Assembly (NCBI GenBank): GCA_903844645.1
Contig: CAIMUP010000137.1
Location: forward strand, 1-36,982
Length of the DNA stretch: 36,982 nucleotides
Reading direction: 5' to 3'
DNA from: an uncultured Bacteroidota bacterium
GTDB lineage: Bacteria > Bacteroidota > Bacteroidia > AKYH767-A > JABDAW01
The translations under genes and the position numbers were made by a program. Each line of letters begins with the position of its first letter. Positions within the stretch are counted from its first letter, which is position 1. The notes under the pieces are model-generated. The model did not search any database and was not told where the DNA came from. It saw only the letters and a list, made by a program, of their open reading frames with translations. Of the stretch, positions 25,884 to 34,526 are shown one piece after another.

Positions 25884-26534
25884 ATGATATCTCTCTCCAA
25901 CATTGTTACTTTATTGTGTGCCTACCTCCTCGGTTCCATCCCGACTGCGGTATGGATTGGGCAAATATTCTACAAAATAGACGTCCGCGAATACGGCAGT
26001 GGCAATGCCGGAGCCACCAATACCTTCCGAGTTTTGGGGTATAAAGCGGGTATTCCGGTATTAATTATTGACATTTTCAAGGGCTGGGCGAGCGTTGCGA
26101 TATTGGTCGTGGTGCTGAAGAAATTCAACTTCGTTCAATCCGGTTCCGAGGAATATGGAAACATACAATTAGGCTCCGGCATTGCTTGCCTGATGGGGCA
26201 TATCTTCCCTATCTATGCGGGTTTCAGAGGGGGTAAGGGTGTCGCCACATTACTCGGTATCATGCTCGCCATCCACCCAAATTCTACCGGCGTTTGCATC
26301 GGAATATTCATCCTCACGCTCCTCCTTTCGGGGTATGTTTCCTTGAGTTCCATGATTGCCGGATTCGCCTTTCCGTTCCTCCTTTTATATGCCTTTCATA
26401 ATGAAAATGAAATCCAGAATTTATTCTCCATGCTCATCGCGACCCTGATTTTGGTAACCCATCAAAAAAATATCGAAAGGCTCTTTCGGGGCGCAGAACC
26501 GAAGATAAAACTATTCAAAAAGAAGAAATCTTAG
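25884..26534 (+). CDS. plsY: Acyl-phosphate:glycerol-3-phosphate acyltransferase PlsY
   Basis: A 216-residue inner-membrane enzyme with about five hydrophobic helices. It transfers acyl groups from acyl-phosphate to glycerol-3-phosphate, the first step of phospholipid synthesis. All three family motifs are visible: LLGSIPTAVWIG (about 14-25), REYGSGNAGATNTFRVLG (about 33-50) and GHIFPIYAGFRGGKGVATLLG (about 110-130). The C-terminus is basic (FKKKKS). The start is ATG 25884, chosen from the promoter position. It is divergent from tsaE and convergent with ribD; array 7 begins 10 bp after its stop. Confidence 0.94.
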   Translation: MISLSNIVTLLCAYLLGSIPTAVWIGQIFYKIDVREYGSGNAGATNTFRVLGYKAGIPVLIIDIFKGWASVAILVVVLKKFNFVQSGSEEYGNIQLGSGIACLMGHIFPIYAGFRGGKGVATLLGIMLAIHPNSTGVCIGIFILTLLLSGYVSLSSMIAGFAFPFLLLYAFHNENEIQNLFSMLIATLILVTHQKNIERLFRGAEPKIKLFKKKKS

Positions 26535-26543
26535 TCCAACTTT

Positions 26544-26732
26544 GCCGGCAAAGACGACAACTTCGCTGGCGTAGATGACGCCGTCGCTGGTGTAGTTGAC
26601 GTCGTCGCTGGTGTAGTTGACGCCGTCGCTGGCGTAGATGCCGTCGTCGCCAGCGTAGATGACGCCGTCGCTGGTGTAGTTGACGTCGTCGCCAGCGTAG
26701 ATGACGCCGTCGCCAGTGTATATTGATGTTAA
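26544..26732. repeat. 21-bp tandem array 7 (nine units, flipping core)
   Basis: Units begin at 26544 (degenerate), 26565, 26586, 26607, 26628, 26649, 26670, 26691 and 26712. Each has GCTGG or GCCAG, then YGTAG, then a TGACGYCGTC-like part. The core reads CGCTGGCG in some units and its reverse complement CGCCAGCG in others, in the same flanks. The array fills most of the convergent gap between plsY and ribD, and is GC-rich compared with its surroundings. Confidence 0.93.
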
Positions 26733-26771
26733 AAGGAGGTTTTAAAAGCTATTTTTAGCAGAATTCCCTGT

Positions 26772-27815
26772 TTAAGGATTCCTTTTTATTAATAAAATGT
26801 CTGATTCGATAGAGGTGCTGGAATCGAAATTTCCATGAATTTCGGGAGCTTTAACCCCGTTTCCGAGCATTTTATTGCCGATAAAAATACGGGCTTCGTC
26901 CCACTCGTTTTCCTGGATAAAAGAATTTAAGACCCGTGCTCCGCCCTCGATCATGAGGGATTCAATATTACGTTTAAAGAGTTCATTTAATACCTGTTTA
27001 AGAACCGATTTTCCGAAATCAATCTTAATGAACTCAAGGTTCTCGACCACCGCAGATTTCTTTTCGGTGAAGATTAAAGTAGCAATCGTTTGGTCGAATA
27101 AAAGCAGATGCTGCGGCAACCGAAGGTCCTTATCCAAGGTAATTCTTATAGGATTCGCTCCGCTCCAATCGCGAACAGAAAGTGCAGGATTATCGTGGAA
27201 AGCAGTATTCGTCCCGACCATAATAGCCTGTATTTCGCTGCGCCATTTATGGGTCAGCATCCTCGAATATTCATTACTGATCCACTCCCTTTTTTCTGGA
27301 TGAATTATATGCCCCGAACCGATGTATCCATCCAATGATTGCGCACATTTCAGGACAATGAAAGGGCGATGCTTTTCGTGGAAAGTATAGAATGTTTTGT
27401 TCAATTCCCTGCACTCTTTTTCGAGAATACCAACCACCACTTCGCAACCATTCTGCAACAGTTTCTCGATACCCTTTCCGCTCACTTTATCACTGGAGTC
27501 TTTGCATCCGATGACCACTTTCTTAATGCCTTTATTAATGATTAAATCTGCACAAGGTGGCGTTTTGCCATGATGATTGCAGGGTTCGAGATTGACATAC
27601 AGCGTACTGTTTTCGGGGATGTTAGGATGCTTCTTTTCGGCATCGCGGATAGCATTAACTTCAGCATGAGGATGTCCGTATTCGGTATGGAATCCTTCTC
27701 CGATAATCATTCCATCATGCACCAATACCGCACCCACCAAAGGATTCGGAGCGACCCTACCCAAACCGTTGTGGGCAAGATCGAGGCATCGCTGCATGAA
27801 ATATTCGTTCGTCAT
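26772..27815 (-). CDS. ribD: Riboflavin biosynthesis deaminase/reductase RibD
   Basis: A 347-residue bifunctional enzyme that deaminates diaminohydroxyphosphoribosylaminopyrimidine and then reduces the sugar side chain, early in riboflavin synthesis. The N-terminal deaminase begins MTNEYFMQRCLDLAHNG and has substrate residues GRVAPNPLVGAVLV. Its zinc site shows HAEVNAI (about 49-55) and EPCNHHGKTPPC (about 74-85). The C-terminal reductase (about 145-347) has FIVLKCAQSLDGYIG, MVGTNTAFHDNPALSVR and MIEGGARVLNSFI. The start is ATG at 27813-27815; an in-frame ATG at 27890 would lie upstream of the TAATTTTG element at 27846-27853. Length is usual for RibD. It is divergent from prmC, as commonly seen in Bacteroidota. 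Confidence 0.93.
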   Translation of the reverse strand: MTNEYFMQRCLDLAHNGLGRVAPNPLVGAVLVHDGMIIGEGFHTEYGHPHAEVNAIRDAEKKHPNIPENSTLYVNLEPCNHHGKTPPCADLIINKGIKKVVIGCKDSSDKVSGKGIEKLLQNGCEVVVGILEKECRELNKTFYTFHEKHRPFIVLKCAQSLDGYIGSGHIIHPEKREWISNEYSRMLTHKWRSEIQAIMVGTNTAFHDNPALSVRDWSGANPIRITLDKDLRLPQHLLLFDQTIATLIFTEKKSAVVENLEFIKIDFGKSVLKQVLNELFKRNIESLMIEGGARVLNSFIQENEWDEARIFIGNKMLGNGVKAPEIHGNFDSSTSIESDILLIKRNP

Positions 27816-27845
27816 CGTGGGGATTAAATTTGTATTTATCGTCGT

Positions 27846-27853
27846 CAAAATTA
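27846..27853 (-). promoter_or_regulatory. -7 element for ribD (TAATTTTG)
   Basis: Minus-strand TAATTTTG matches TAnnTTTG, 30 bp before the ribD ATG. On the other strand a one-mismatch TAGTATTG at 27867-27874 may serve prmC, five bases before its ATG. Confidence 0.55.
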
Positions 27854-27879
27854 CTGAAAGTTTGAGTAGTATTGCGGGC

Positions 27880-28758
27880 ATGGAAAACAAGATGATAACC
27901 GTGAACGATATGATGTTGGCATTTGAAGCCGAATTGAAACCTTTTTACCCGATGGAAGAGATACATGGTTTCATTCGATGGGCATTCGGATACGTGTGCG
28001 ACTATGCCCCTGTGGACATGGTATTGAAGAGAGATAACCTCCTATCGCGAGAAGAATTCCTGATGCTATTCAACGTCTTGGAAAGGCTTAAAACTTATGA
28101 GCCTATTCAGTACATTCTTGGCGAAACGGAGTTCTATGGGATGAAGATAGTAGTCAATCCTTCGGTGTTGATTCCGCGACCCGAGACGGAGGAGTTGGTG
28201 GCACTTATCATCAAAGAGAATCATGAACAAACCATTACCATTCTGGATGTCGGAACGGGCAGCGGGTGTATTGCCATCGCCTTGAAAAAGCATTTGCCGA
28301 AGGCTACCATACTAGCGGTGGATATTTCGGAGGAGGCTCTTATTATTGCGAAGGAGAATGCTGTGATGAATGCTGTTTCCATTGATTTCAGGAAGGTGAA
28401 TATCTTGGATGAAGGGGATCGGAATACCTTGCCCCACGTGGATGTCATCGTTTCCAACCCTCCTTATATAACCCGTAAGGAAATGCCGATGATGGAGCGG
28501 AATGTGCTGGATTACGAGCCGCATTTGGCGTTGTTTGTGGAGGATGACGACCCTTTGATATTCTATCGTGCGACCCTTGCTTTTGCCTTTGCCTTTGCGA
28601 AGACGCCTCATTCCGTTCTGATTTATTGGGAGATTAATGAAAGCATGGGCAGTGCTTTGGCAGAGATATTAAAAGAAAATGGGGTAGATGATTTTACCAT
28701 TCTCCAGGATATGCGAGGCAAGGACAGGATGATGAAGGTGATGCTGAAACATCAGTAA
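27880..28758 (+). CDS. prmC: Release factor glutamine N5-methyltransferase PrmC
   Basis: A 292-residue SAM-dependent methyltransferase that methylates the GGQ glutamine of peptide release factors RF1 and RF2. The N-terminal helical domain (about 1-75) is followed by YEPIQYILGETEFYGMKI and PRPETEELVALI. The SAM motif ILDVGTGSGCIAIALKKHLP lies near residues 120-139, and the catalytic NPPY motif is in VSNPPYITRKEM. The start is ATG 27880 (MENKM); Met at 27892 is possible. Frames further upstream run into ribD and are unlikely. Length is typical. Confidence 0.93.
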   Translation: MENKMITVNDMMLAFEAELKPFYPMEEIHGFIRWAFGYVCDYAPVDMVLKRDNLLSREEFLMLFNVLERLKTYEPIQYILGETEFYGMKIVVNPSVLIPRPETEELVALIIKENHEQTITILDVGTGSGCIAIALKKHLPKATILAVDISEEALIIAKENAVMNAVSIDFRKVNILDEGDRNTLPHVDVIVSNPPYITRKEMPMMERNVLDYEPHLALFVEDDDPLIFYRATLAFAFAFAKTPHSVLIYWEINESMGSALAEILKENGVDDFTILQDMRGKDRMMKVMLKHQ

Positions 28759-29047
28759 TCGCTTCTTATTAATATTTGACAGTTTTCGAGGAATAATGAT
28801 TTATCTCCGATGAATTGTACTATATTCCCGAGGGATTAACATAGGCTTCTTCGGAAAACAACCTTAGACTTCTTGCATAATTAAGGTACCATAGTGATTG
28901 GCTACTTATAATTGGGTAATGATGAAAAAGATCTATTATTTAGTTACGTTACTATATGTTTTGATTGTCAAAAGGAGGTAGGTGATAACACCAAAGAAAC
29001 CATTATCATATAAAAAGTAACTCCTTATATATACAGCATTCCTATTT
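28759..29047. other. Gap after prmC, no gene found
   Basis: This AT-rich stretch precedes array 8. It contains only a 19-codon frame at 28922-28981 (MKKIYYLVTLLYVLIVKRR), which looks like the start of a signal peptide but stops at once. No terminator or repeat was recognised. Confidence 0.4.
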
Positions 29048-29236
29048 ATGCCTCGAGGATTACTTTTTATGCCTGCAGGATTACTTTTTATGCCTGCAGG
29101 ATTACTTTTTATGCCTCGAGGTTTACTTTTTATGCCTGCAGGATTACTTTTTATGCCTGTAGGATTACTTTTTATGCCTCGAGAGTTACTTTCGATGCCT
29201 CGAAGGTTACTTTCGCATATGCGAAAACTACTTTTA
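29048..29236. repeat. 21-bp tandem array 8 (nine units, CCTCGAGG/CCTGCAGG)
   Basis: ATGCCT begins at 29048, 29069, 29090, 29111, 29132, 29153, 29174 and 29195, and a degenerate unit starts at 29216. Each unit is ATGCCT, a palindromic centre, then a TTACTTTTT-like tail. The 8-bp palindrome is CCTCGAGG in some units and CCTGCAGG in others, so both halves changed together. Later units (CCTGTAGG, CCTCGAGA, CCTCGAAG) are less symmetric. Peptide repeats read here are artefacts of the 21-bp period. Confidence 0.93.
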
Positions 29237-29348
29237 CTATCGTAATGGGACGGACTTTTGGTTGTACATGTTAATGAAAAAAGTCCATAAGTCCCATAAA
29301 GACTTAGTAACCGCCAAAAGAGGTCTAATAAATAATTCAAGAAATAAT

Positions 29349-29356
29349 TAGTTTTG
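29349..29356 (+). promoter_or_regulatory. -7 element for the MATE gene (TAGTTTTG)
   Basis: TAGTTTTG followed by CCGCC matches TAnnTTTG, only 11 bp before the ATG at 29368. The transcript would have almost no leader. Confidence 0.65.
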
Positions 29357-29367
29357 CCGCCTTATTT

Positions 29368-30765
29368 ATGGCGAAACAAAACAAGACAAGCACCTTCTCG
29401 GCAATCGTTTCTGTAATCAAACTTTCATTAAACGGAGAGGAGCAAGATTACACACAGGGCAGCATCCGTAAAGCAGTGTTTTTGCTTGCCATCCCGATGA
29501 TATTAGAGCTAAGTTTGGAGAGTGTCTTTGCTTTGGTGGATATTTTCTTTGTGAGCAAATTAGGTTCCAATGCTATAGCGACCGTAGGCTTAACGGAGTC
29601 TGTCATTACCATTGTGTATTCAATAGCAATAGGCTTGAGCGTGGCAGCTACGGCGATAGTAGCTCGAAGAATCGGGGAAAAGAATCCCGAAGCCGCGGCA
29701 CATGCCGGAGCACAATCGTTGTTAGTAGCCTTGTTGGTTACAGTTATTACGAGTATATCGGGAGTGATTTTCGGAGGGCATATCTTAACCATGATGGGAG
29801 CCAGCGAGACGGTGGTGAATGAGGGAGCTATCTTCACCAGAATCATGTTTGGTGGCAGTATCGGCATCATGCTTTTGTTTTTAATCAATGGTATTTTCCG
29901 CGGCGCAGGCAATGCAGCTATGGCGATGAAAAGTTTGTGGATAGCGAGCCTTATCAACATCGTTTTATGCCCTGTCTTCATTCATTTCTTTGGGCTGAAA
30001 GGAGCTGCAATGGCAACAGTAATAGGACGAAGCACAGGGGTAATCTATCAATGTTATCATCTCTTTAAAGGGAGCGGTATTATTAAGTTCAGAAGAGAAC
30101 ATTTCATGGTCGATTTCACAATTATCAAATCTATTATTAAGATAGCATCACCCGCCACGCTACAGTTTATTATTGCCAGCGGCAGTTGGATAGTGTTAGC
30201 AAGGTTAGTTGCAGAAACAGGCGGAACCACAGCCTCTGCCGGCTATCAGATAGCAATACGGAATGTGATATTCTTTATATTACCCGCATGGGGAATGAGT
30301 AATGCCGCAGCCACCTTAGTAGGGCAGAACTTAGGAGCCAAACAAATCGAAAGAGCAGAACAAAGCGTGTTATTAACTACGAAATACAATGTCATCTTCA
30401 TGAGTTTTGTAACCATACTCTTTGTATTCTTTGCACACCCTATCATCAGTTTCTTTACGACGGATGAAGCAGTGATAGAATATGGGGCATTAGCCTTGCG
30501 GATATTCGGATCGGGCTATGTATTCTACGGAATAGCGATGGTGATGACCCAATCCCTCAATGGAGCAGGAGATACCCGCACCCCGACCGTAATCAACTTG
30601 GTTTGCTTCTGGTGTTTTCAGATACCATTAGCATACCTTTTGGTTAAAGTAATCGGTTTAAAATCAACAGGAGCATTCATCGCCGTACCCGTTGCCGAAT
30701 GCCTGATAGCAGTCGTTTCGTTTTACTTTTTCAAAAAAGGAAAATGGAAAGAAGTAAAGGTCTAA
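29368..30765 (+). CDS. MATE-family efflux transporter
   Basis: A 465-residue inner-membrane protein with about twelve hydrophobic helices, the size of MATE cation/drug antiporters, which expel organic cations or metabolites using sodium or proton gradients. Typical segments are the first helix LAIPMILELSLESVFALVDIF (about 39-59), GLTESVITIVYSIAIGLSVAATAIVARRIGE (split motif near 70-100), NGIFRGAGNAAMAMK (about 173-187) and its C-half counterpart LNGAGDTRTPT (about 400-410). The two halves are related, as the fold requires. Substrate is unknown. It has its own promoter and no partner genes; the nearest downstream gene is 936 bp away. Confidence 0.9.
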   Translation: MAKQNKTSTFSAIVSVIKLSLNGEEQDYTQGSIRKAVFLLAIPMILELSLESVFALVDIFFVSKLGSNAIATVGLTESVITIVYSIAIGLSVAATAIVARRIGEKNPEAAAHAGAQSLLVALLVTVITSISGVIFGGHILTMMGASETVVNEGAIFTRIMFGGSIGIMLLFLINGIFRGAGNAAMAMKSLWIASLINIVLCPVFIHFFGLKGAAMATVIGRSTGVIYQCYHLFKGSGIIKFRREHFMVDFTIIKSIIKIASPATLQFIIASGSWIVLARLVAETGGTTASAGYQIAIRNVIFFILPAWGMSNAAATLVGQNLGAKQIERAEQSVLLTTKYNVIFMSFVTILFVFFAHPIISFFTTDEAVIEYGALALRIFGSGYVFYGIAMVMTQSLNGAGDTRTPTVINLVCFWCFQIPLAYLLVKVIGLKSTGAFIAVPVAECLIAVVSFYFFKKGKWKEVKV

Positions 30766-30799
30766 CCACCATATCCTCAACAATTCTCAATTCTTATGG

Positions 30800-30920
30800 C
30801 GCGTCCCCTGCTGCCTCCCACCAAAACAGCCCCACCAAAGGCAGCAGCGGTCGGGCTGTTCGGGGGTTCCGTTGCCGCCACCCCTTGCTTCGCGCCACCC
30901 AAAGGCGGCAACCAAGCCCC
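30800..30920. other. GC-rich island with nested inverted repeats
   Basis: The segment is markedly GC-richer than flanking DNA. It holds CTGCTGCC (30809-30816) facing GGCAGCAG (30840-30847), and GTTGCCGCC (30871-30879) facing GGCGGCAAC (30904-30912). The string GGTCGGGCTGTTCGGGGG recalls a common Bacteroidota intergenic repeat with GGTCGGGCTTTCCGC; that link is from memory. No credible ORF crosses it. It may be a mobile-element relic. Confidence 0.5.
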
Positions 30921-30974
30921 TACCATCCCTCGCGCAGCAAACTACCAAGTTCCCCAAACCCGTCAGGATTGAAG

Positions 30975-31000
30975 CCGTTACCTGTCAGGTGATTTACCCA
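30975..31000 (-). repeat. Dispersed CCTGACAGG element, partial copy
   Basis: Read on the minus strand this is TGGGTAAATCACCTGACAGG followed by TAACGG, matching the first copy (ACCTGACAGGTAACGG at 85-100). Only one half of the element is recognisable. Confidence 0.65.
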
Positions 31001-31086
31001 CAAAACGAGCAGGAAACAAAGTACCAAAAGCCTGCCATAATTGCAGTTATCGAAACAACAAATCACCAAAAGCCTGCTCAAATACC

Positions 31087-31338
31087 CAGTTATTCTGCCG
31101 TTCGAGAACTCCACATCTCTATTCCCATGCGTTATTCCGGTTCTCTAAAACTGTAGATGTCCAAACCATCGCGTTATTCCGGTGTTCTAAAACTGTAGAT
31201 CTCTAAACCCACGCGTTATTCTCCCAATCGAGAACTTCAGATGTCCGGAACCACGCGTTATTCTCCAATTCGAGAACTTCAGATGTCCAGAACCACGCGT
31301 TATTCTCCCAATCGAGAACTTCAGATGTCCAGAACCAC
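31087..31338. repeat. 42-bp tandem array 9 (six units, 2 x 21)
   Basis: GCGTTATTC begins at 31129, 31171, 31213, 31255 and 31297; a variant CAGTTATTC sits at 31087 and a broken GCGTTGG at 31339, all exactly 42 bp apart. Units read GCGTTATTCTCC, then CGAGAAC, then TTCAGATGTCC and a short A/C-rich part. TTCTC and GAGAA form a small dyad in the later units. The first three units are the most diverged. Confidence 0.9.
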
Positions 31339-31477
31339 GCGTTGGTTTGAAGATAATGAGCAACTAATCAGTGTATTTTGAGTTTATGGGGATTTCGGGT
31401 TGGTGATCAGTTGTTTGGAGAATTTAATCTACCAAATCATTGCCGTCCCGTTTACAGGACGGACAGCAATGGAAACA

Positions 31478-31528
31478 TAAATTGGCTTTAGCCAAAACAA
31501 ATTCCGTGATTTGGCTAAAGCCAATTTA
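31478..31528. repeat. 19-bp perfect inverted repeat (GGCTTTAGCC)
   Basis: TAAATTGGCTTTAGCCAAA (31478-31496) is the exact reverse complement of 31510-31528, with a 13-base loop. Each arm contains its own smaller palindrome, TTGGCTTTAGCCAA-like. Just upstream, CCGTCC (31443-31448) and GGACGG (31457-31462) form another small hairpin. This is a compound, probably mobile, intergenic repeat. Confidence 0.85.
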
Positions 31529-31541
31529 CTTCGCATCTTTT

Positions 31542-31609
31542 TATCTGGGTAAACATCTTGACAGGAAAATGCAAAGGGGCGATTGCCCATAAGGATGTTT
31601 ACCCAGATA
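31542..31609. repeat. Dispersed CCTGACAGG-type element, long hairpin copy
   Basis: TATCTGGGTAAACATC (31542-31557) and GATGTTTACCCAGATA (31594-31609) are perfect reverse complements over 16 bp. The interior contains TTGACAGG and GGGGCGATTGCC; the latter recurs at 35123-35134. It lies directly upstream of the promoter at 31648. Confidence 0.88.
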
Positions 31610-31647
31610 GAGGTGTTACATTTCATTCCCTGTTATTCATTAACTAT

Positions 31648-31655
31648 TATTTTTG
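31648..31655 (+). promoter_or_regulatory. -7 element for the BNR-repeat gene (TATTTTTG)
   Basis: TATTTTTG matches TAnnTTTG, 46 bp before the ATG at 31702. It excludes the upstream in-frame ATG at 31558, which lies inside the hairpin element. Confidence 0.6.
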
Positions 31656-31701
31656 TAAATTCGCCCTCGTTACTAATCTAATAGATTTAAAAAAGAATCA
31701 G

Positions 31702-34341
31702 ATGAAAAATTATTTACTTAAAATAGCAATGATTGCAGGATTTGCTCTCCTCACCATCTCCCTCCAGGCACAGCCCTGGATGGCGAATATCACCGATAAA
31801 AACAACCCTAACTTTTTTGAAATTCAAAAAGCGTTTAACGATTATTGGGCATCGAAAGGCATAGACTTCTCCAAGAAAAAAGGAAAGGAAAGCGAAGACG
31901 AAGAATTGGCAGGCTGGTATCAGTTCAAACGGTGGGAATGGTTCATGAGTCCCCGTGTCTCTAAGAATGGAGAGTTCCCCGATCCGATGATTGCCTACAA
32001 TGAATACCGCAAGTTTGAGAGTCAGAATAATCAACGAACGAAGCAGATTAATAGCATCACCTCGAACTGGACTTTGATGGGTCCTATTGCCGTTCCTACC
32101 GCAACCAGTGGGCAACATGGGGCAGGACGTTTGAATTGTTTGGCAGTAAATCCGATGAGTTCTTCTATTCTTTATGTAGGCTCACCCGGTGGCGGCTTTT
32201 GGCGATCGAATAATGGCGGAACAACTTGGGTCGCTACCGGAGATCACAATGCTACCTTGGGAGTATCCGATATTGCCGTCAATCCCGTAGATACGAGCAT
32301 TGTCTATATCGCGACAGGAGATAATGATGCGAACGATACCTACTCGGCAGGCGTTCTGAAGTCCACCAATGGCGGCATGACCTGGAATACGACGGGCTTG
32401 AATTGGGCAGTAAGCGGTTCGAGAATCATGGCTAAGATATTGATTAAACCCGATTCGGTGAATGTATTATTAGCCGCTACCGGCAATGGGATTATGCGCA
32501 GCGTGGATGCTGGAGTAACCTGGACAACCCAGCTAAACTTGGCAGGGATAAGAGATTTGAAATTGAAACCAAACCATTCGAGAGTAGTGTATGCGAGTAC
32601 GAATACACATATCTATCGGTCGCTCAATGGAGGGATTTCTTTTAGTTTGGTTTCATCTGGTTTGCCCTCTACGGGGATGGATAGGATAGCATTAGGAGTT
32701 ACTCCTGCCGATTCAAATTATGTTTACGCCTTGTATTCAGCATCAGATTATAGCTACGGAGGCGTTTATCTTTCTACCGATGGAGGAACGACCTTTACCA
32801 CGCAGTCCACCGCACCGAACTTATTAGGCTTTGCTACGAACGGTAACAGTACCGGTGGACAAGGTTGGTATGATCTGGCATTGGGGGTTTCGCAAACTTC
32901 CAAGACTACAATTATGGTGGGCGGAATCAATGTTTGGAAATCTACCACCAGTGGTGCTACAGGAGGCTGGAGCTGTGTCGGCAAAGGGTATAATCCAGTA
33001 ACGAGTGCAAGCCATATTCATCCCGATGTTCATGGTATCATGTTTCAGCCAGGAAGTGGAACGGTAGTATATTGTATGAACGATGGAGGGATTTTCAAAA
33101 GCACCAACACAGGCACTGCCTGGACGGATATTAGTTCTGGCTTATCCATCATGGAATTTTATAGTACCAGCACTTCGCAGAATATCTCTACCGTATGTAT
33201 CGGCGGTGCGCAGGATAATGGTTGTAATAAATACACTTCGGGTTCATGGGAGAGCATAGCAGGGGGCGATGGAATGCACGTAGAAATTGATAAAACCGAT
33301 GCCAACCAAATGTATGAAGAACTGCCTAATGGCGATATTTCTTATTCTAATAATGGTGGTGGCGGCTGGGTAGATATTACCCCCTTTGGGAATGCTAATG
33401 GCGGATGGGTTACTCCCTTTTTGATAGACCCTACTACCCATACCACTTTGTATGCTGGCTATTCGGATGTATATAAAACTACTGACCAAGGCAATAATTG
33501 GGTTTCGATAACCAATGGGAATCTTACATCAGGCACTAATTTGGTTCAGGCGATGGCTGTAGCTCCTTCTAATTCTAATACTATTTACGTGGCTTACGGT
33601 CCGCCAGTAGTAGGTATTGCCGATTGTAATGCCCTCTTTAAAACGACGAATGGCGGCACTTCTTGGGCAAGCATTACGGGTACACTTCCATTGGGTGTTG
33701 CACCCTTAACTTCTATTGTTGTGAAGCCTAATGATCCCAATACTTTATGGGTTACTTTAACAGGGTATAATCCGGTGGATAAAATCTTCAAAAGCACGAA
33801 TGGCGGAGCTACTTGGACGAATGTTTCCGGTAATCTTCCTAATGTCCCTATCAATTGCGCAGTCTATGTTCCGAATACTCCCAATGCTCTTTATGTAGGC
33901 ACCGATTTGGGTGTTTATTACACCGATGATGTCCTTGGCACTTGGGTTTCGTTCAGTACCAATCTGCCTAATGTTGTCATCAATGATCTGCATATCCAAA
34001 CTACTACCAGCAAGCTCCGGGCAGGCACTTATGGCAGAGGGATGTGGGAAACGCCGATGTATATCACCACTAATATCCCGAATGAATTGGCAGTTGATAA
34101 TTCCATTAATCTATTCCCGAACCCTACCACTGGCGAAATATTTATTGATATTCCAATGAATGAGAACACCGATATTACCGTATTCAATGTCCTTGGCGAA
34201 CGCATGGAGGGTTTATCTATCGAAGCAAAAGGGATGACCCAATACGCTATTAATCTAAGCAAAGAACCGAAAGGGATTTATTTTGTTCGCATCCAAGCAG
34301 GCGAGAATATCATTACCGAGAAGGTGGTTTTAATTAAATAA
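31702..34341 (+). CDS. BNR/sialidase-like propeller protein with T9SS type A sorting domain
   Basis: An 879-residue exported protein. The start is ATG 31702, which opens a signal peptide (MKNYLLKIAMIAGFALLTIS, ends QAQ); longer in-frame extension would include a repeat element. About 130-780 carry many BNR/VPS10-like propeller repeats, seen as STNGGxTW, SLNGGISF, KTTNGGTSW, KSTNGGATW and 'NTLYVG/NALYVGTDLGVYYT' lines. No sialidase catalytic Arg triad was identified, so this may be a non-enzymatic propeller. Residues about 801-879 form a type A sorting domain (INLFPNPTTGEIFIDIP, FNVLGERMEG, GIYFVRIQAGENIITEKVVL). Type IX secretion to the surface or medium is expected. Relatives are often annotated 'glycosyl hydrolase' from the repeats only. 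Confidence 0.87.
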   Translation: MKNYLLKIAMIAGFALLTISLQAQPWMANITDKNNPNFFEIQKAFNDYWASKGIDFSKKKGKESEDEELAGWYQFKRWEWFMSPRVSKNGEFPDPMIAYNEYRKFESQNNQRTKQINSITSNWTLMGPIAVPTATSGQHGAGRLNCLAVNPMSSSILYVGSPGGGFWRSNNGGTTWVATGDHNATLGVSDIAVNPVDTSIVYIATGDNDANDTYSAGVLKSTNGGMTWNTTGLNWAVSGSRIMAKILIKPDSVNVLLAATGNGIMRSVDAGVTWTTQLNLAGIRDLKLKPNHSRVVYASTNTHIYRSLNGGISFSLVSSGLPSTGMDRIALGVTPADSNYVYALYSASDYSYGGVYLSTDGGTTFTTQSTAPNLLGFATNGNSTGGQGWYDLALGVSQTSKTTIMVGGINVWKSTTSGATGGWSCVGKGYNPVTSASHIHPDVHGIMFQPGSGTVVYCMNDGGIFKSTNTGTAWTDISSGLSIMEFYSTSTSQNISTVCIGGAQDNGCNKYTSGSWESIAGGDGMHVEIDKTDANQMYEELPNGDISYSNNGGGGWVDITPFGNANGGWVTPFLIDPTTHTTLYAGYSDVYKTTDQGNNWVSITNGNLTSGTNLVQAMAVAPSNSNTIYVAYGPPVVGIADCNALFKTTNGGTSWASITGTLPLGVAPLTSIVVKPNDPNTLWVTLTGYNPVDKIFKSTNGGATWTNVSGNLPNVPINCAVYVPNTPNALYVGTDLGVYYTDDVLGTWVSFSTNLPNVVINDLHIQTTTSKLRAGTYGRGMWETPMYITTNIPNELAVDNSINLFPNPTTGEIFIDIPMNENTDITVFNVLGERMEGLSIEAKGMTQYAINLSKEPKGIYFVRIQAGENIITEKVVLIK

Positions 34342-34526
34342 AAACCAACTAAAAACAGTATTATTTCGTCCTGAAAAAACTCTTTTCCGGACATCTGTTT
34401 TTACACCCATTTTGCCCATTCCGTGGACAGCACCCTGTTCCAGAACACTTTTTTGATACCCTATTTTAGCGCCTTATCAGATTGATCTTCAGTAACTTGT
34501 GAAGAAAAAAAACGATGTTCAAAATG

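Noticed and set aside
26544-26732. Site-specific recombinase-controlled invertible element
   Set aside because: Core flips occur within single 21-bp units rather than between two long inverted repeats, and no recombinase gene is nearby.
28922-28981. 19-codon ORF resembling a signal peptide
   Set aside because: It stops after the hydrophobic stretch and is followed by no protein-like frame; chance is likely.
31558-31701. Longer N-terminus for the BNR-repeat protein
   Set aside because: The extension translates a hairpin repeat and the promoter and would bury the signal peptide.
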